DNA of 52,544 nt, taken from NCBI GenBank assembly GCA_946498975.1, contig CAMMQC010000006.1:1-52544 (forward strand). Direction: 5' to 3'. The notes under the pieces are model-generated. The model was not told the DNA's origin, made no database searches, and saw only the letters and a list, made by a program, of their open reading frames with translations. Below are positions 8,628 to 17,338 of the stretch, piece by piece. Position numbers and translations under genes: made by a program. The first letter of the stretch is position 1; each line of letters begins with the position of its first letter. This DNA is from an uncultured Mycoplasmatota bacterium. GTDB lineage: Bacteria; Bacillota_I; Bacilli_A; RF39; UBA660.

Positions 8628-9562
8628 TTTAATACTACTCCTAACAATTCTTTTTTATCTATACCATTTAAGTAATCTTTTACTAAACATCTTTTCTTAC
8701 CTTCTATAGCGATATCTGTTAGTATTATTTCTTTATCACCTGTAACTACTCTAATACCATCTTTTTCAAAACCAACTATTGTTCCAGGAAGAGTATTAGT
8801 ATAATATCTATCACTAAGTCTTACATCATATACTTTCATTCTTTTACCATTTAAAGTTGTATAGGCACCTGGAGTTGGATTTAAGGCTCTAACTTTGTTA
8901 TCTACTTGGATGTTTGTTTTGGTAAAGTCAATCTTCTCATCTTCTTTAGTAATGTTATACCCATAAGTAACTTCAGATTCATCTTGTTTAATGGGATTAA
9001 TATTACCACTAATTATATTAGGTAGAGTTTCTAATAGTAAATCTTTACCCATTTCACTTAATCTATCATGTAGTGTTCCTAAGGTATAATCTTTAGTGAT
9101 AGCAGTTTCAGTCTGACTAATAATATCTCCTGCATCCATTTTAACGTCCATGTACATAATAGTTATACCCGTTTTATCATAACCATCCATAATAGCATGA
9201 TGAATAGGGGCCCCTCCTCTTAGTTTAGGTAGTAGTGAAGCATGAACATTAATACATTTATATTTAGGATAATCAAGTAACTCTTTAGGTAATATTTGTC
9301 CATAAGCACAAGTTACTATCATATCAGGTTCATACTTTAATACTTCCTCATATTCATTTCTTATTTTAACTGGTTGTAATACTGGTATATTATATAATGC
9401 ACTAGCTTCCTTAATTGGAGTTGGTGTTAATATCTGTTTTCTACCAACTTTTTTATCTGGTTGGGTAACAACTGCAACAACGTTGTAGTTTTCGGCAAGG
9501 GCCTTAAAGATTGGTACGGCAAAGTCTGGAGTACCCATAAATACAATTTTTATATCTTTCAT
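8624..9562 (-). CDS. fmt: Methionyl-tRNA formyltransferase
   Basis: Formylates the amino group of Met on initiator tRNA using 10-formyltetrahydrofolate. Diagnostic blocks: VFMGTPDFAVPIF at the N-terminus, the HASLLPKLRGGAPI folate/catalytic loop around residues 107-120 (Asn106, His108 region), MDAGDI near 143, and the C-terminal OB-like domain with ALNPTPGAYT. At 312 aa it is the normal length. The start has a good AGGAGG-type site (TTAGGAGGTTAAC). It overlaps the start of the 7884 gene by 4 bases. Confidence 0.95.
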   Translation of the reverse strand: MKDIKIVFMGTPDFAVPIFKALAENYNVVAVVTQPDKKVGRKQILTPTPIKEASALYNIPVLQPVKIRNEYEEVLKYEPDMIVTCAYGQILPKELLDYPKYKCINVHASLLPKLRGGAPIHHAIMDGYDKTGITIMYMDVKMDAGDIISQTETAITKDYTLGTLHDRLSEMGKDLLLETLPNIISGNINPIKQDESEVTYGYNITKEDEKIDFTKTNIQVDNKVRALNPTPGAYTTLNGKRMKVYDVRLSDRYYTNTLPGTIVGFEKDGIRVVTGDKEIILTDIAIEGKKRCLVKDYLNGIDKKELLGVVLK

Positions 9563-9563
9563 G

Positions 9564-10811
9564 TTAACCTCCTAATACATTTAAAATTATAGTTATCGTT
9601 GCACCTAAACTTATCATAAGAAGTCCTAAAAGAGCGATAACATTGGCATTTCCATAACTATAAGCATTTTTATAATTAAAGTTAAATGTTTCTTTTTGTA
9701 CTTTTTCTTCTTGATAAGTTTCTCTAGTAACAGTTGTTACTACTGCTTTAGGCTTATCTTTAATTATAAATTCATTATTCTTAATCTCTCTATAACTAGG
9801 CATTGTTATTACAGATAGATAAAGAGAACTAATATTACTATATTTTCTAATAACTGGATACTTACTATCAGTTATTTTAGATACTAAATATGATAATTCT
9901 ATAGTATCAACACTTTTTATAATTTCATTAATATTTGGTAATGAATCTTTGGCTAAATCACTTCTTTTTATAAAAGCGATACAAGGAAGGGACTCAGATA
10001 AATTTAAAGCTTTCCATCTTCTATCAAATGTTTTAAGAACAGTTGTTTCTTCTTTAGTAGTCATATTAACGTGTTGACAAAGAGATGCTAAATTACTTTT
10101 ACATTTATGATAGTCTTTAAGATAAAAAGCATCTTTATTATAGTCTTTAAGATAATTATAATACTTACTAAGAGAAGTAATCTCAGCCATATATTCTGGG
10201 CTTCTAAAAGCATAGTAATAAGCCATAGCAGGGGAATCTGTTATATATATAGCTCTACTCTTTTCTTTTAAGTCTCTTGATATAATATTTTTATAGTTAT
10301 GATTAGAAAAGATGTAGTCTATTTTCTTTAAATCATTTAACTCTTTAATATCTATATCTTGTGTTAATCCTACTTCTTCTGTTTTTTCTTTAAAGATAGA
10401 AGGAAAACTATGAAAACAATAACCATTAACTATGTATTTATCATAAATGTACTTTAGTATTTCTTTTTTATCTTCAGTTTTAGTAGTAGTTATATTTAAT
10501 CTTTTAGAGACAATATCTATTAATAAAGAGTTACATTTAATGATTAAATCTTCATGATTATTATAATTACTAGTAATAGTATCTAATTTATTTAAGAAAT
10601 AATTATTATAAATATCATTATTAATTATAATTTGATATTTAATTACTATATCCATTGCTATTAATAGAGAATATCTATTATAACTATAGCCTTCTCCATT
10701 AATAGAGGCATTAGATCCTTTATTTTTAGTAGTTTCATTCATTAAGACATTATGAAGGATTGATAGTAAATGTTCATTTTTTAATAGTGTTTTAAAGTTC
10801 ATAACTATCAA
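9564..10811 (-). CDS. C-terminally anchored protein of unknown function, possible ADP-ribosyltransferase-like fold
   Basis: A 415-aa protein with one hydrophobic segment at the very C-terminus (about residues 391-413) and a soluble, probably cytoplasmic, body. The middle contains YCFHSFPSIFKEKTEEVGL near residue 130 and AIYITDSPAMAYYYAFRSPEYMAE near 189-212. The spacing of a His in a 'YxxH' strand, an 'xYxTDxPxxAxxYA' helix and a later Glu resembles the H-Y-E arrangement of ADP-ribosyltransferase-superfamily proteins. This is a weak structural guess from pattern only. The gene ends 1 base before fmt, so the two are likely cotranscribed. Confidence 0.55.
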   Translation of the reverse strand: MIVMNFKTLLKNEHLLSILHNVLMNETTKNKGSNASINGEGYSYNRYSLLIAMDIVIKYQIIINNDIYNNYFLNKLDTITSNYNNHEDLIIKCNSLLIDIVSKRLNITTTKTEDKKEILKYIYDKYIVNGYCFHSFPSIFKEKTEEVGLTQDIDIKELNDLKKIDYIFSNHNYKNIISRDLKEKSRAIYITDSPAMAYYYAFRSPEYMAEITSLSKYYNYLKDYNKDAFYLKDYHKCKSNLASLCQHVNMTTKEETTVLKTFDRRWKALNLSESLPCIAFIKRSDLAKDSLPNINEIIKSVDTIELSYLVSKITDSKYPVIRKYSNISSLYLSVITMPSYREIKNNEFIIKDKPKAVVTTVTRETYQEEKVQKETFNFNYKNAYSYGNANVIALLGLLMISLGATITIILNVLGG

Positions 10812-10904
10812 CCCTTCTTTCTAGTTTAAATTATACCACAAGAAAAAGTACTTTTACAATAAAGTACTCATTTTTTCTAATATAATAATTGATTGCCTTT
10901 TTAT

Positions 10905-12740
10905 TTATTCAAGAGCTAAAGTGAATGGATTTTGTAGGGTACCATCACCACTAGTTATTATGACGTTAGATTTTAGATTTAGAGATGGTTTGATACTAAA
11001 TTTATTAGTTGTATTACTTTCCGAACTGGTAGAAATATTTTTAACATTTCTAATTGAAGAAGAAGTTTGTAATGTTAAAGTCCAATAAAATGCATTATTC
11101 TCATACCGATTAAATTGTCCTGCCATTAATTCTCCTAATCTTAACAATCCTACTGTAGCTCTTGTTGTATTAGAAGTTAAACTACTCATATTAATATCTA
11201 TATACTTTGCTAATCTATAACTAGCAATACTTCCTACAGTTCCCAAATACCAAGTAGTATCATCTTCTATCATGTTTTCTTGTTCACTTGTTAAATAACT
11301 ACCACTAGTTAAATATTCACCATTTAGAAAACTTCCTATTGAATTTGTACTTGAATAATAAAGTGTATCGCCAAAAGATATTGTTTTAAAGGCACTTTTT
11401 TCTTTTAATGGCTCTGCACTAGTTATTTTAGTTAATCCTTCGGTTTCATGACTTACTATTCTATATAAATTGTTTTCTCCTGTTCCAAAACTTATATATT
11501 CTCCACTATATCTTTTATTTAATAGTGTTCCTGATAAATTATTGTCATTATCTCCCATTAATCTATAAGGATCTTCTTCAGTGCCACTACCTGATACTAT
11601 CTTTATTTCTGGTTTTAAATTTATTGATGGTCGTATTCCATTTGCAATATTATAACCTTCATATCTATCAAAAGTACCAGACATAATACAACGCCAAATA
11701 TTAAATTGGTCATATGAAGTTAATGTCCACCAAACAAGTCCATTATTTAAATAACCCTTACCAGCTGATGATCCTATATAACTTGTCTGATATTCATAGA
11801 CATTTAATAGTCCGACTGGATCTTCTACTATTGTTCCTCCGCCTTCTTCAGACGGCGGTTTACTTGCATCACTCATCTGACTGGCATTCCATTTACTATC
11901 CATTTTGATAAATTTCTCTGGTTCTCTTAAATTACCAAGAAAACCATCTACTGTTGTATCATTTAACCACATTTCCATATAACTACCTGCAAAAGCACTA
12001 CTATCATTGTCATAGGGAATGGCACTTATATTCCACTGTGTTACTAACTTAACAGAATTATCACTTGGATCTATTGATACCACTCTCCATAATTTTCCAG
12101 AGTACCATATATAATTGTAAGGATTGCTTCCCGTTACAAAGGTCTGCTCAGAATCTTCATAATTTAATCTACTCATGATGTCATCTTCTATTACTTCACT
12201 TACTGTTCCCGTTGATGTTATCTTTCTTAATAAATGTCCATCACTAGGTAATTCTAAATCATTATAATCTAATCCTACACTTACTCCTAGTTCTATACTT
12301 ATTTCTCTTTCTGTTGTATTCGCTACTCTTACTATATATGTATTACTTGATCCTGTTGTATCTACTTTTTCTAAATTTATTCCTGTTTCAGTCGGTGGAA
12401 CATTAAACTCATTTTTTTCTATATATCCTATATCTACTCCATCTGCTAAATCTCCTAGATAATAAAAATTAAATCTTGCTATTCTATTATTTGGATTAGA
12501 TAGTGTTACTATAAAATCTTTTCTACTATTGGCAGGTACTGTTAGGGTTTTTATTTCTTCTTCATCCACTAATAACTTGTAAGTTAAATTACCTGTTACT
12601 ATACTAACAGCATTACTCTTTTCTTTTGTTACTGTAAACATAGCATAAGAAAAATATCCTCCTAATATTAATAGAGTTACTATAATCATCACTATCATAT
12701 ATATCTTACTAAAGCTTGTTTCTAATAATATCTTTTTCAT
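10905..12740 (-). CDS. Large exported surface protein with TasA-like N-terminus and two repeated modules
   Basis: About 611 aa from the ATG at 12740, chosen because AAAGGAG precedes it; an in-frame ATG at 12767 has no site. A signal/anchor segment (IVMIIVTLLILGGYFSYAMF) is followed by SNAVSIVTGNLTYKL, reminiscent of the start of TasA/camelysin-type secreted proteins (S-N-x-F-x-x-G-x-L-x-L). Two homologous modules follow. Each includes an exported enzyme-like 'WRVVSID / YRIVSHE' strand, a 'WWTLT / YWTLT' block and ends with IRPSINLKPEIKIVSGSGT or IKPSLNLKSNVIITSGDGT plus DPYRL or NPFTL. Between them is a Pro/Glu/Gly linker. Likely an adhesin or matrix protein; no sortase motif was seen. Confidence 0.7.
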   Translation of the reverse strand: MKKILLETSFSKIYMIVMIIVTLLILGGYFSYAMFTVTKEKSNAVSIVTGNLTYKLLVDEEEIKTLTVPANSRKDFIVTLSNPNNRIARFNFYYLGDLADGVDIGYIEKNEFNVPPTETGINLEKVDTTGSSNTYIVRVANTTEREISIELGVSVGLDYNDLELPSDGHLLRKITSTGTVSEVIEDDIMSRLNYEDSEQTFVTGSNPYNYIWYSGKLWRVVSIDPSDNSVKLVTQWNISAIPYDNDSSAFAGSYMEMWLNDTTVDGFLGNLREPEKFIKMDSKWNASQMSDASKPPSEEGGGTIVEDPVGLLNVYEYQTSYIGSSAGKGYLNNGLVWWTLTSYDQFNIWRCIMSGTFDRYEGYNIANGIRPSINLKPEIKIVSGSGTEEDPYRLMGDNDNNLSGTLLNKRYSGEYISFGTGENNLYRIVSHETEGLTKITSAEPLKEKSAFKTISFGDTLYYSSTNSIGSFLNGEYLTSGSYLTSEQENMIEDDTTWYLGTVGSIASYRLAKYIDINMSSLTSNTTRATVGLLRLGELMAGQFNRYENNAFYWTLTLQTSSSIRNVKNISTSSESNTTNKFSIKPSLNLKSNVIITSGDGTLQNPFTLALE

Positions 12741-12766
12741 CTTCTTACTCCTTTCATTTATGCACA

Positions 12767-12798
12767 TAAAAAAGAATAGAATTATCCTCTATTCTTTT
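12767..12798 (-). terminator. Terminator/attenuator ahead of the surface-protein gene
   Basis: AAAGAATAG pairs perfectly with CTATTCTTT (9 bp, 9-base loop), followed on the minus strand by six T, only about 25 bases before the surface-protein start. Its 5' arm ends in TAG, which is the stop codon of the upstream short ORF if that ORF is read in the frame produced by 8 instead of 9 G residues. Confidence 0.75.
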
Positions 12799-12834
12799 AA
12801 GTCATAATGAAAGAAAGTAATGTTATTACTTAAT

Positions 12835-12966
12835 CTACAAGTAAACTGCCCCCCCCCAAGTAACATATTGTAAACTGATGTTAGTTCGGGGGTTAGTTGT
12901 AGATTGACGAATTAATTTACCCAAGAATTGACAAATTATTTTATCCTGATAAGTTAAATTAGCCAT
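12835..12966 (-). CDS. Short leader-like ORF (43 aa) containing a G9 tract
   Basis: Starts at an ATG with AAGGAAG 7 bases upstream, 22 bases after the HerA stop codon, and encodes MANLTYQDKIICQFLGKLIR... ending after TWGGAVYL. The Trp-Gly-Gly is encoded by TGG followed by seven more G (nine G in a row), remarkable in such AT-rich DNA. With eight G the frame instead continues about 15 codons further to a TAG lying inside the terminator stem at 12789-12791. I do not recognise the peptide. It may be a regulatory leader for the surface protein rather than a functional protein. Confidence 0.5.
   Translation of the reverse strand: MANLTYQDKIICQFLGKLIRQSTTNPRTNISLQYVTWGGAVYL
12849..12857. repeat. 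Homopolymeric C9 (G9 on the coding strand) tract
   Basis: Nine consecutive C on the plus strand, inside the short ORF. A GGGGG run at 12888-12892 and flanking bases (AACAT/ATGTT, AACT/AGTT) can pair with it to form an imperfect hairpin over about 12844-12899, placing the tract in a stem of the RNA. Such tracts slip during replication and commonly drive phase variation. Confidence 0.7.
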
Positions 12967-12988
12967 ATCTATTACTTCCTTTCTATTT

Positions 12989-15208
12989 TTATAAAGTTTC
13001 ATCATTATTTATATTTATTTCAGGTATCGGACCAACAATTCCTTCTCCTATATTATTTTGTATATTTTGATTAATAGGTTGTTGTTCTACTGATTGATTA
13101 CTAATGTTTGGAATTTCATTGATTGTACTAGACATATTATTTTCCATATTAGAGTTATTTGGTGAATTAAATATATAATTATTAGAAGATTGGTTATTTG
13201 TAACTTCATTTATACCTGTATTAGTTATTTCATTATTTACTTCATTAATAGGTTGATTTATATTATTAACCGGTTCTTGAGTTAAAACTTGTCCTTCATT
13301 ATTAATATTTACTTCAGGTATTCCCATATTAGTATTTTGCACTTCTTGTATATGGGTATTGTTAATTTCATTATTAATATTAGTACTTACTTTTACAGTT
13401 GAACTATTAACTGCATTATTTACTTGATTATTTTGTACTTGCCAATTATTATGTCCATCCCAAATTCCAACAACATCACAGTTACCACTAAGTGGCATTG
13501 GATCAGGCATTTTTAATTTAACTATTAAAGGTATCTTAAAAGCACTACCAAATCCAAGACAAGTTCCTGATTGTAGACTCTTTTGTTTTTCAACAATTTC
13601 ATCAGAAATATTAGGAACCATTTTCTTAATATACTCTACGTCTGTTGGATGGTTCATCTTAAAGATTAAGAAATTAGAACACTGTGAGATAACAGTATCC
13701 GACATTTCTACTGGTCTTTGAGTAATTAATCCTAGGATAAGTCCATATTTACGTCCCTCTTTAGCGATACGTTCAAAGATATTATATCCAATTAAGAATC
13801 TATCAGTATCATTTTGAATGTATCTATGAGCTTCTTCTACAAAGATATGAAAAGGAATACTTGCTCTATCTTTTAATCCCTTAGTAAACTCAAATAATAG
13901 CCTTGAATAAACTTTTGTTATTACTTTAGCGAAATCATCATCTACATCATCTAAGTTTATATTTACTAATTGATATTTTTTCCCATTACTAATCATTAAA
14001 TCTGATAAATATTTTTCTAATGATATATAGGTACCACTTTCCCATTTAAAGAAATTAGAATTACTTGAAGTAATTAGAGAATGTAGTCTTACTTTTAATG
14101 TTACTGAATCTCCATAAGTATTTTCATTACGTAGCCATCCTTCACTAATTAAAGTAAAATTTAAAGCTTTTTCTAAGTCATCTAAAGTATAATAACATTC
14201 TTTATTAGGTTCAAAATTATCATATTCATCATTTATAAAACTAGATACATATTCTGTTAATAAAACACTTTCTGAAAATTGTCCATGTGAATCTATTAAG
14301 AAACACTCTCTAAATTTTCTAACATATCCGATTCCTTGAACAGGGGCTTCTAGGTTAAATTGATCTGTTGAACAGCTATTAAGGATTGAAAAAACTTCAT
14401 TTCTTTTATTAGGAGCGGTCTGGTTTGTATATAGAATAGTCATAATTGCTTTTGCTATTAAGTGGTTTTTATATTTATTAGCATCTACTCCTGTACTTGC
14501 AAATATTCTTGCTAGTTTTAACATTCTTTCAATAATTGGTAATTGTGAATGCTCTGTCGCTTGCAAAAGAATAGTTAAATCATCTTCATTAAGTAAAAAG
14601 ATTGGTAGACGTAATGGCTCTCCTTTTCCTTCAACTTCATTAGTAGTAATAAAACGATAATTATAGTTAGGATTTATTTTACTTAAGTCTTTAAAAGCAT
14701 TGTAATACTCTCCAGATGAATCAAATAGTAAGATATTTGATTTATATGGAAATAGTCTTTGATCTTCAAACATGTTTTGCATTATTCTTGAGATACCACA
14801 AGATTTACCACTACCACTGTTACCAAAGATAGCGAAGTGATTACTAAAGAAATTATTAACATCTAAGTATACTGGAAAATCATTATAATAAGGACTAACT
14901 CCAAAAGGCATATATCCTGTTTTATCTTCTCCTGTTATTAGAGGTATTTCTTCTTGTTTAATTACTCTTATCTTGGCATCTAATGATGGTTTTCTTAAGA
15001 CACCTCCAACTAGACGTCCATTTGTTATTTCACCTAGAAACCTTGCTTTGACAATGCCATCTTCTAGATCATCTACTTCTCCTAAGATTGTCTTATCCTT
15101 ATCTTCGAATATTAAATGTAGGTTCATTAAGTTAATTGCTACTTCTTCGCCTTCTTTTAGTTTAATATTAGCACCTTGATCACTAATATAGATTATTTTA
15201 TCAAACAT
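12989..15208 (-). CDS. HerA/FtsK-type DUF87 ATPase with Asn/Gln-rich tail
   Basis: P-loop ATPase of the HerA-FtsK superfamily, which translocates DNA as a hexamer. An N-terminal beta-barrel-like domain (about 1-140) precedes the Walker A motif GNSGSGKS near residue 151; Walker B is HIFVEEAHRYI near 453, and ITQRPVEMS near 498 is the sensor/arginine region typical of DUF87. The last roughly 140 residues are low-complexity Asn/Gln/Ile repeats and probably disordered. It is 739 aa with a good AAAGGAG start. HerA in archaea and in some bacterial defence systems works with the NurA nuclease or a Sir2 partner; no such partner is next to it here, so its role is open. Confidence 0.8.
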   Translation of the reverse strand: MFDKIIYISDQGANIKLKEGEEVAINLMNLHLIFEDKDKTILGEVDDLEDGIVKARFLGEITNGRLVGGVLRKPSLDAKIRVIKQEEIPLITGEDKTGYMPFGVSPYYNDFPVYLDVNNFFSNHFAIFGNSGSGKSCGISRIMQNMFEDQRLFPYKSNILLFDSSGEYYNAFKDLSKINPNYNYRFITTNEVEGKGEPLRLPIFLLNEDDLTILLQATEHSQLPIIERMLKLARIFASTGVDANKYKNHLIAKAIMTILYTNQTAPNKRNEVFSILNSCSTDQFNLEAPVQGIGYVRKFRECFLIDSHGQFSESVLLTEYVSSFINDEYDNFEPNKECYYTLDDLEKALNFTLISEGWLRNENTYGDSVTLKVRLHSLITSSNSNFFKWESGTYISLEKYLSDLMISNGKKYQLVNINLDDVDDDFAKVITKVYSRLLFEFTKGLKDRASIPFHIFVEEAHRYIQNDTDRFLIGYNIFERIAKEGRKYGLILGLITQRPVEMSDTVISQCSNFLIFKMNHPTDVEYIKKMVPNISDEIVEKQKSLQSGTCLGFGSAFKIPLIVKLKMPDPMPLSGNCDVVGIWDGHNNWQVQNNQVNNAVNSSTVKVSTNINNEINNTHIQEVQNTNMGIPEVNINNEGQVLTQEPVNNINQPINEVNNEITNTGINEVTNNQSSNNYIFNSPNNSNMENNMSSTINEIPNISNQSVEQQPINQNIQNNIGEGIVGPIPEININNDETL

Positions 15209-15269
15209 ATAACAACTCTCCTTTATTCTATAAGTAAATTATATCGTTAAATTAAAAAAGTGACAAGAG

Positions 15270-15569
15270 TTATAGGGAAATTACGTCTTGTAATTTACGT
15301 TTTATCTCTTCATCACTTGTTTTTTTGATAATATTTTCTAACATTTCATTCTTTTTGGCTAACTTTAATTTAGCTTCATAATTTTCTAATCTTTTTATAG
15401 TTTCTTTAATTTGTTTATGAATAGCATTTCTACTGATATTATATTTAGTGGCAAGTTCACTTAAAGATAAGTTTTTAAAGTAATAATCTTCAAAGTATTC
15501 TTTTTGTTTATCGGTTAAAAGGCTACCATAAATATCATATAGTAAGGTATAATGTACTAACTCTTCCAT
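15270..15569 (-). CDS. ylxM: YlxM-like helix-turn-helix protein, SRP-associated
   Basis: Small (99 aa) protein of the UPF0122/YlxM family: LLTDKQKEYFEDYYFKNLSLSELATKYNISRNAIHKQIKETIKRLE is the typical sigma-70 region-4-like HTH. In Firmicutes it is usually encoded beside ffh or ftsY and stimulates SRP GTPase activity. Here it is the last gene of an ftsY - 102-aa membrane protein - ylxM unit and begins 1 base before the membrane-protein gene stops, which supports the assignment. Confidence 0.9.
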   Translation of the reverse strand: MEELVHYTLLYDIYGSLLTDKQKEYFEDYYFKNLSLSELATKYNISRNAIHKQIKETIKRLENYEAKLKLAKKNEMLENIIKKTSDEEIKRKLQDVISL

Positions 15570-15570
15570 T

Positions 15571-15879
15571 TTATAATCCTAATAGTTTTAGTACGGCTAG
15601 AACAATAGAACCTAGTCCTATTATGATATAAAGAATTGTTAAGTTTCTTCTTTTATAGATTAGAAAATTATTTAGGCCCATAACTAAGAGTGTAATACCT
15701 AAAAGTATTTCAAAGATGTATAGAAGGTCTGTTTTAAAGATAGTTACGATACCAAAGATAATTAGACCAATTGTTAAAAAGAATTGTAATATTATTAAGA
15801 CTTTTAAATAACTAAAGCTTTTTTCTTGTTGTTTTTTAGCTTTAGGGTTTAGTTGTACTACACTTTTACTCATTTTCAT
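15571..15879 (-). CDS. Small membrane protein, three predicted transmembrane segments
   Basis: 102 aa with hydrophobic segments at about residues 25-47, 52-74 and 78-101 and a basic N-terminus (NPKAKKQQEKSFSY), so the N-terminus is probably cytoplasmic. It overlaps the end of ftsY by 14 bases and precedes ylxM directly, so all three are translationally coupled. Function unknown. The position inside the SRP-receptor operon suggests a link to membrane protein insertion, but that is only inference from context. Confidence 0.75.
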   Translation of the reverse strand: MKMSKSVVQLNPKAKKQQEKSFSYLKVLIILQFFLTIGLIIFGIVTIFKTDLLYIFEILLGITLLVMGLNNFLIYKRRNLTILYIIIGLGSIVLAVLKLLGL

Positions 15880-16888
15880 CCTCCATAAAGTCTTTAAATA
15901 GACTATAAATATATTTTTCTATATCAAACTCTTGTAGGTCTTTAGCTGTTTCTCCTAGTCCTATATATTTAACTGGTAAGTTTACTTCTTCTTTAATTGC
16001 TAAGACTATTCCACCTTTAGCAGTTCCATCTAGTTTAGTTAGAATAATTCCTGTAAGGTCTGTTATTTCTTTAAATGATTTTGCTTGACTAATACCATTT
16101 TGTCCTGTTGTAGCATCTATTACTAGTAGCGTTTCATCAGGTGCTCTATCTATTAGTTTTTTAATAACTCTATTAATCTTTTCAAGTTCCATCATTAGAT
16201 TTGTTTTATTTTGAAGTCTTCCTGCTGTATCGATTAGAACTGTATCTATATCATTATTAATAGCATACTCTAATCCTTCATAAATAACACTAGCAGGATC
16301 TACTCCTTCACTTTTACCATAGAAGTCTACACCAATTCGCTCAGACCATTCTTTTAATTGTTTAGTCGCTCCTGCTCTAAAGGTATCTCCTGCTATTAAA
16401 AGAACTTTTCTATTTTTCTCTTTTTCTTTACTGGCAAGTTTAGCGATAGTTGTAGTCTTACCTACTCCATTAACTCCAACAAATAAGTAGACCGTTGGAT
16501 TAGTTTCATTTCTTTTTAAATTAGTAGATAATACTTCACCACTTACATAGATAATAAATAGTTCATCAACTATTACTTCTTTTAAAAATTCTGGATCAGT
16601 TATCTTTTCATCTTTAACTCTTTTTCTTAACTTTTCCATAAAGTTCATAACAGTATTGACACCAATGTCGGCCATAATTAAGATTTCTTCTAATTCTTCA
16701 AAGTATTCTTCATTTACTTTACTATAACGGTTCGTTAAATCTAAAAGACGAGATGAAAAAGTATTTCTACTTTTAGTAAGTCCTTTATCATAGACTTCTA
16801 AGCTTTCTTTTTCCTCTTTAACTTCTTTTTCTTCTTTTTTTATAAATTTATCTTTTAATTTGCTAAAAAAGCTCATGTTAATCACCAT
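15866..16888 (-). CDS. ftsY: Signal recognition particle receptor FtsY
   Basis: GTPase that docks the Ffh-ribosome complex at the membrane. A short acidic/basic N-terminal A-region (about 1-35; KKEEKEVKEEKE) is followed by the N domain and the G domain with P-loop GVNGVGKT near residue 139, AGDTFRAGA near 165, IDTAGRL near 219, DATTGQNG near 255 and LTKLDGTAKGG near 283. The 340-aa length is typical of Bacillota, where the A-region is short. The start has a good ribosome site at 16897-16903 (GATGGTG-type) within 8 bases. Confidence 0.95.
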   Translation of the reverse strand: MVINMSFFSKLKDKFIKKEEKEVKEEKESLEVYDKGLTKSRNTFSSRLLDLTNRYSKVNEEYFEELEEILIMADIGVNTVMNFMEKLRKRVKDEKITDPEFLKEVIVDELFIIYVSGEVLSTNLKRNETNPTVYLFVGVNGVGKTTTIAKLASKEKEKNRKVLLIAGDTFRAGATKQLKEWSERIGVDFYGKSEGVDPASVIYEGLEYAINNDIDTVLIDTAGRLQNKTNLMMELEKINRVIKKLIDRAPDETLLVIDATTGQNGISQAKSFKEITDLTGIILTKLDGTAKGGIVLAIKEEVNLPVKYIGLGETAKDLQEFDIEKYIYSLFKDFMEDENE

Positions 16889-16909
16889 CCAGTCTTATTT
16901 TATCAAGTT

Positions 16910-17194
16910 TTAATCAGAAAGTAAATTAGATAGTACTGAGTTATAGCCATTTTCTTTTTCTATGATAACATTATTTCTTTCATTAATAGTAACTATTTTT
17001 CTAGGTTCATCTAATAGATAAGACATTTTAACTCCTAGAAAGTCTGCGATTGTTTTAACATTACTAAGTTTTTCTCCTTTTCCTCTTACTAAATCTAAGA
17101 GAGTTGTATAAGGTATATGGGTCTCTTTTGATAGTTGGAAATAACTTGGAATACCATTTAATCTCATAAGTTCATTTAATACTTGTATATTCAT
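16910..17194 (-). CDS. XRE-family HTH regulator, 94 aa
   Basis: Residues 1-65 form a compact Cro/C1-type helix-turn-helix (SYFQLSKETHIPYTTLLDLVRGKGEKLSNVKTIADFLGVKMSYLL). The short tail has no recognisable ligand domain. It is divergent from the ABC importer operon with 144 bases between them that contain a 7-4-7 palindrome, so it may control the importer, itself, or both. It has its own promoter (17216-17243) and an AGGAGG start. Assignment to XRE is firm; target is inferred. Confidence 0.82.
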   Translation of the reverse strand: MNIQVLNELMRLNGIPSYFQLSKETHIPYTTLLDLVRGKGEKLSNVKTIADFLGVKMSYLLDEPRKIVTINERNNVIIEKENGYNSVLSNLLSD

Positions 17195-17215
17195 AAAATA
17201 CCTCCAGTTAATCTT

Positions 17216-17243
17216 ATTATAATTGCTATTTTTATAAATACAA
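17216..17243 (-). promoter_or_regulatory. Promoter of the XRE regulator
   Basis: On the minus strand: TTGTAT (17238-17243), 16-base spacer, TATAAT (17216-17221), 22 bases from the start codon. Confidence 0.7.
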
Positions 17244-17257
17244 GAGATTTTAAGAAG

Positions 17258-17311
17258 TTTACGAAAACTCGTAAATCGATTAGTAGCGAATCTTAAATAG
17301 TTACATATAAT
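17258..17311 (+). promoter_or_regulatory. Operator palindrome and -10 box of the ABC importer operon
   Basis: TTTACGA - 4 bases - TCGTAAA (17258-17275) is a perfect 7-bp palindrome, with further TCG/CGA half sites just downstream. TATAAT is at 17306-17311, but no good -35 box lies 17 bases before it, so the promoter may be weak or need a regulator. The XRE protein encoded divergently is the obvious candidate ligand. Confidence 0.6.
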
Positions 17312-17338
17312 ACTTTGAACTGAAAGGAGGATTTTAGT

